From the NCBI RefSeq assembly GCF_963678635.1, contig NC_087067.1, positions 9,715,716 to 9,779,715 of the forward strand: DNA of 64,000 nucleotides. The letters are read 5' to 3'. The DNA comes from Symsagittifera roscoffensis. Lineage: Eukaryota > Xenacoelomorpha > Acoela > Convolutidae. The notes beneath the pieces were generated by a model. That model was not told the origin of the DNA. It saw only the letters and a list, made by a program, of their open reading frames with translations, and made no database searches. Positions 61,350-64,000 of the stretch are shown in pieces. The position numbers were made by a program, and so were the translations under genes. Within the stretch, counting starts at the first letter, position 1; every line of letters begins with the position of its first letter.

Positions 61350-63411
61350 TCAATTAAAGTTAGTCTCCATTTTATCTTCGTTGCTTTTGCTGCTGTCTTT
61401 ATCCAGATTGGCACTACAATTCATTGAGATCAATCCGTCGCCAGAAGAATAAAATACGCCACTATTTGCCAGTCCTTGAGACACCAAAAATAGCAACATC
61501 CAGATTGATGTCAACAAAAGTAAACAAGCATAACATAAACAAGTGTTATAGTAGCCAACCCACTCATTTACATAACCCCCGAATAGAGTAGCGCCAAAAG
61601 AACGACTAAATGCGGTAAATAGCCCGAAAGACGACGTTGACATGGTTCGGATTTCGGCAATGTTTTTATAACCCAGCGAAAGTGCAAGTTTTTCCATAAT
61701 CAGGTACTGCGGATTGTAAACTGAAGACTGCAGAGTTCCATACACAAACAGAATAGTAAGAATATAGTAAATATTCTCAAAATACGGAACAATTTGAGGA
61801 ATATAGAAGCAAAAAAGAATAAAGCAGGTCAAAAATTGGGCACAAATCTCGATTAGGCAGCCATAGCCTAGCTTGGTTAGTAAGCCATAAGCTGGAGCTG
61901 CTATAAAGAACCCAATGGCAAACGGAAGAAACATATAACCCGATAATTCATCAGAAATGTTCAAATAATCTTTATAATAAACCGAAAATGCGCTGTTTTT
62001 AAAGCCAGATGTTGAAACCAAAATGGTATTTGGAATCAGAAACATCAAAACACGAGGTGTAAATATAAACTTGAAAATTTTTCCGGGTTGTATTTTTGAC
62101 TTAGTGAAACTAAAATCTACGTGTTCAGGAATGATTAAAAAAGAAAAGATTAGAGTTGATGCTCCAAATAGACCCGTAGATATAAAAATCCATTGATAAC
62201 CGCCCACTGAGTAGATTAAGCTTCCCAATAGAGGCCCCAAAAGTACGCCTAGTCCATTGGAGCAGTGAATGAGTGCTGTAATCATGGCCGATTTGCCAGG
62301 AAATAATCCAGTGGCAAGCGGGAGTCCAGAATTATGGACCAACGCAGAGCCAACTCCATTCGCACACCTGAAAACATGATTAAAATAAGATATGGTTGAC
62401 AGCTGAAACGAAAAGATTCAATCGAAGTTTTTATATATATTGGCTGAAAAAAGTCTGAAACATGACAAGTAATAAAAATAAAAAATATAAAAACAATTCT
62501 ATATTAGCGCTGAAGATCCGACCAGCCACGGATCTGGGATTTTCTGAGGAGTCGTGCTTTTAGGCTTGATGGGTTCAAAACAATTCGTGTATCTATCTAC
62601 CAAATACATTTTTATTAGTTGTGTCTAGTCCCAAACACCTATTTGGGCACTGTTTGGAAAGTTTTGGAAAATTTTTTGGAGCGTTTTTCGGAGTGTTTTC
62701 ATTTAACTTTCATTTAACTTTCAGGTAAATTTCAGGGGGGAAGGGTGGGCAGTTGAAAAACGCTCCGAAACTGTAATATTTTACATGTTCAGCGATCTTA
62801 ATTTTTTCTGATAACTTATTACTGAACTTATACTGAAGGACTTATAACTATACTGAACTTATAACTGATACTTATTACTGAAGGATAGCTGAACCTGTAA
62901 AATATTACCCTGAAATAGTGCCGTAAAAATCGTAGAAAAAGAGGTTTGGGATGCTATGGGCGATCAGGGGGTCCGCTACTGGTTTCGACCACCTTTAAGT
63001 TCGTGAACCAAATTTTTTAAAAACAACTTACAGCCGCAGTCTTTCGAGTATGACAGATATGTAATGTCAGTTTGGATAATTTTATTAACGATTTAAAGAA
63101 AAAAAGAATTTAAATAAAAAATTTGAAGAACCAAAACTAATTCGCAGAAAATATTGAAAATTACAAACTTGCCTGGTTGCCATGCAGAGGAGAAAGAAGG
63201 GGGATCCGTTTTTTGAATTCTCCGACCAACCAAACAGCGCCACTGAGACTGAACTCCAGAGAATGCCACAGAGGAAGAAGGATCTCAAGTTGCGAGGAGA
63301 AATGACCATAGCAACTAAGAGAGAGGAAGCCAGTCCAGTTATCTCAATTGCAGCCGTGACCCAGCCTATCTGTGCCTGGGATAACCCTAAGACGAACGTT
63401 AAATTTTCTTT
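61350..63411 (-). CDS. MFS transporter, SLC18B1-like (two 3' exons)
   Basis: Exons 63173-63411 and 61350-62367; 79 and 339 codons plus a split Arg codon. Together they encode roughly 418 residues of a major facilitator protein with about ten to eleven hydrophobic helices. The first exon begins at the usual GLSQAQIGWV stretch that opens helix 2, so an upstream exon with the N-terminus and helix 1 is outside or unseen. The junction gives RCANGVGSALV, and the next text (FPGKSAMITALIHCSNGLG, LGPLLGSLIY) has the layout of helices 4-5 in the SLC18/DHA drug-proton antiporter branch, closest by eye to SLC18B1. That family exports polyamines or similar cations in vesicles. The tail is hydrophilic (DKDSSKSNEDK). 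The intron donor is CAG|GCAAGT, a GC-AG intron. Confidence 0.75.
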
Positions 63412-63724
63412 CTACCGCTTTATGACACTAAGGTCTGTGAAAAACATTTCATTGGATTTGAAGTTCGACACAGAACAAAAAGATTCAAGATTTCATTGAT
63501 TTTAGTACTGATAATTTATAATTAAGGATTAATAATGAGGATTTAATATTGAGAAAAAATTGAGGATTTTATTGATTTAAAAATTGCCAGAGAAAAAAAA
63601 AGATTGTTTAGTTGTATAGTTTGAGTTTTTGCATTGTCGTTATGATATCAAAAACTAAATCAAGCTTTATTTCATATTTTCTTAGTTTTCAATTGCTACC
63701 GAGAGCGTCCTTAAAATCAAAGAT

Positions 63725-64000
63725 GACTGCTCGTATCAGGACGAAACCCTGAATATTTCGACTGCCCCGCAAAATTTTCAAATATATTCAGATAACATCA
63801 ATTCAAAAAATTAATATAATTTTCTGAAAACAAAAAAAATTTTCATGATTTTTTTTTTGAAAAAATCCTCCCGCATAACTATGCCAAGTACATGTTTTTA
63901 GCGTCTAGTAACGAGTTAGTCATACCAAAATCATGCCTCAATTCAATTTGGAACAAATTATGAGAGGATTAAATAGCTGCTTACGCGAATTGATATATCA
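63725..64000 (-). repeat. Hairpin-ended interspersed repeat, copy 5 (minus, cut by window end)
   Basis: GACTGCTCGTATCAGGACGAAACCCTGAATATTTCGACTGCC at the start (given here as its parts: GACTGCTCGTATCAGG, then CCCTGAATATTTCGACTGCC) is the reverse complement of the 3' end of copy 1. Further right, TTTGGAACAAATT and GCTTACGCGAATT match the middle of copy 1 inverted. Confidence 0.65.

Noticed and set aside
1-64000. CRISPR arrays, bacterial operons, rRNA genes
   Set aside because: No spaced identical repeats of CRISPR type, no ribosomal RNA core sequences and clear spliceosomal introns; the DNA is eukaryotic.

Overview
The window is nuclear DNA of a metazoan. It is AT-rich, with genes split into many exons by introns of 0.1 to 5.6 kb and many interspersed repeats in the introns. 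A trypsin-fold protease, an MFS transporter and a 19-exon coiled-coil gene all show spliceosomal introns with consistent reading phases. The species cannot be named from the sequence. A tunicate or another marine invertebrate is a guess only.

Region 1 (1 to about 18.5 kb, all on the minus strand) is a very large Ty3/Gypsy-type LTR retrotransposon. From its 5' end it has a probable LTR (about 18508-18072), a leader with degenerate repeats, a small basic ORF, a long gag with a CCHC knuckle, and pol (protease, reverse transcriptase, RNase H, integrase). After pol come a long ORF without any methionine preceded by a two-helix membrane ORF, an envelope-like glycoprotein whose layout resembles chuvirid-type glycoproteins, and a roughly 600-codon orphan ORF whose ATG overlaps the env stop (ATGA). 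No 3' LTR is visible, so the element probably runs off the left edge. The copy carries six in-frame stops and at least four frame changes, most of the latter at homopolymers. It is either recently decayed or affected by indel errors.

Region 2 (18.5-37 kb) holds a probable solo LTR (19254-19604), a minisatellite near 21 kb, poly-C/poly-G tracts near 23.9 kb and a complete four-exon secreted serine protease (24899-30206, plus). The protease has an intact catalytic triad but an atypical specificity pocket. Repeat-filled intergenic DNA follows.

Region 3 (37.2-58.2 kb, minus) is one gene for which I could place 19 exons. Their lengths sum to exactly 910 codons and every junction keeps phase; the 5' end is not found. 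Its introns carry a three-unit tandem array of 1.38 kb, a TIR element, a hAT-like MITE, hairpin-ended repeats and, at 54.4-57 kb, an inverted relative of the LTR with leader-like DNA.

Region 4 (60.4-64 kb) has two more hairpin-ended repeats and the 3' part of an SLC18B1-like MFS transporter (minus). The orphan gene and the transporter each appear to use one GC-AG intron.

The most unusual content is the accessory coding of the retroelement: env-like gene, Met-less ORF, stop/start-coupled orphan ORF.
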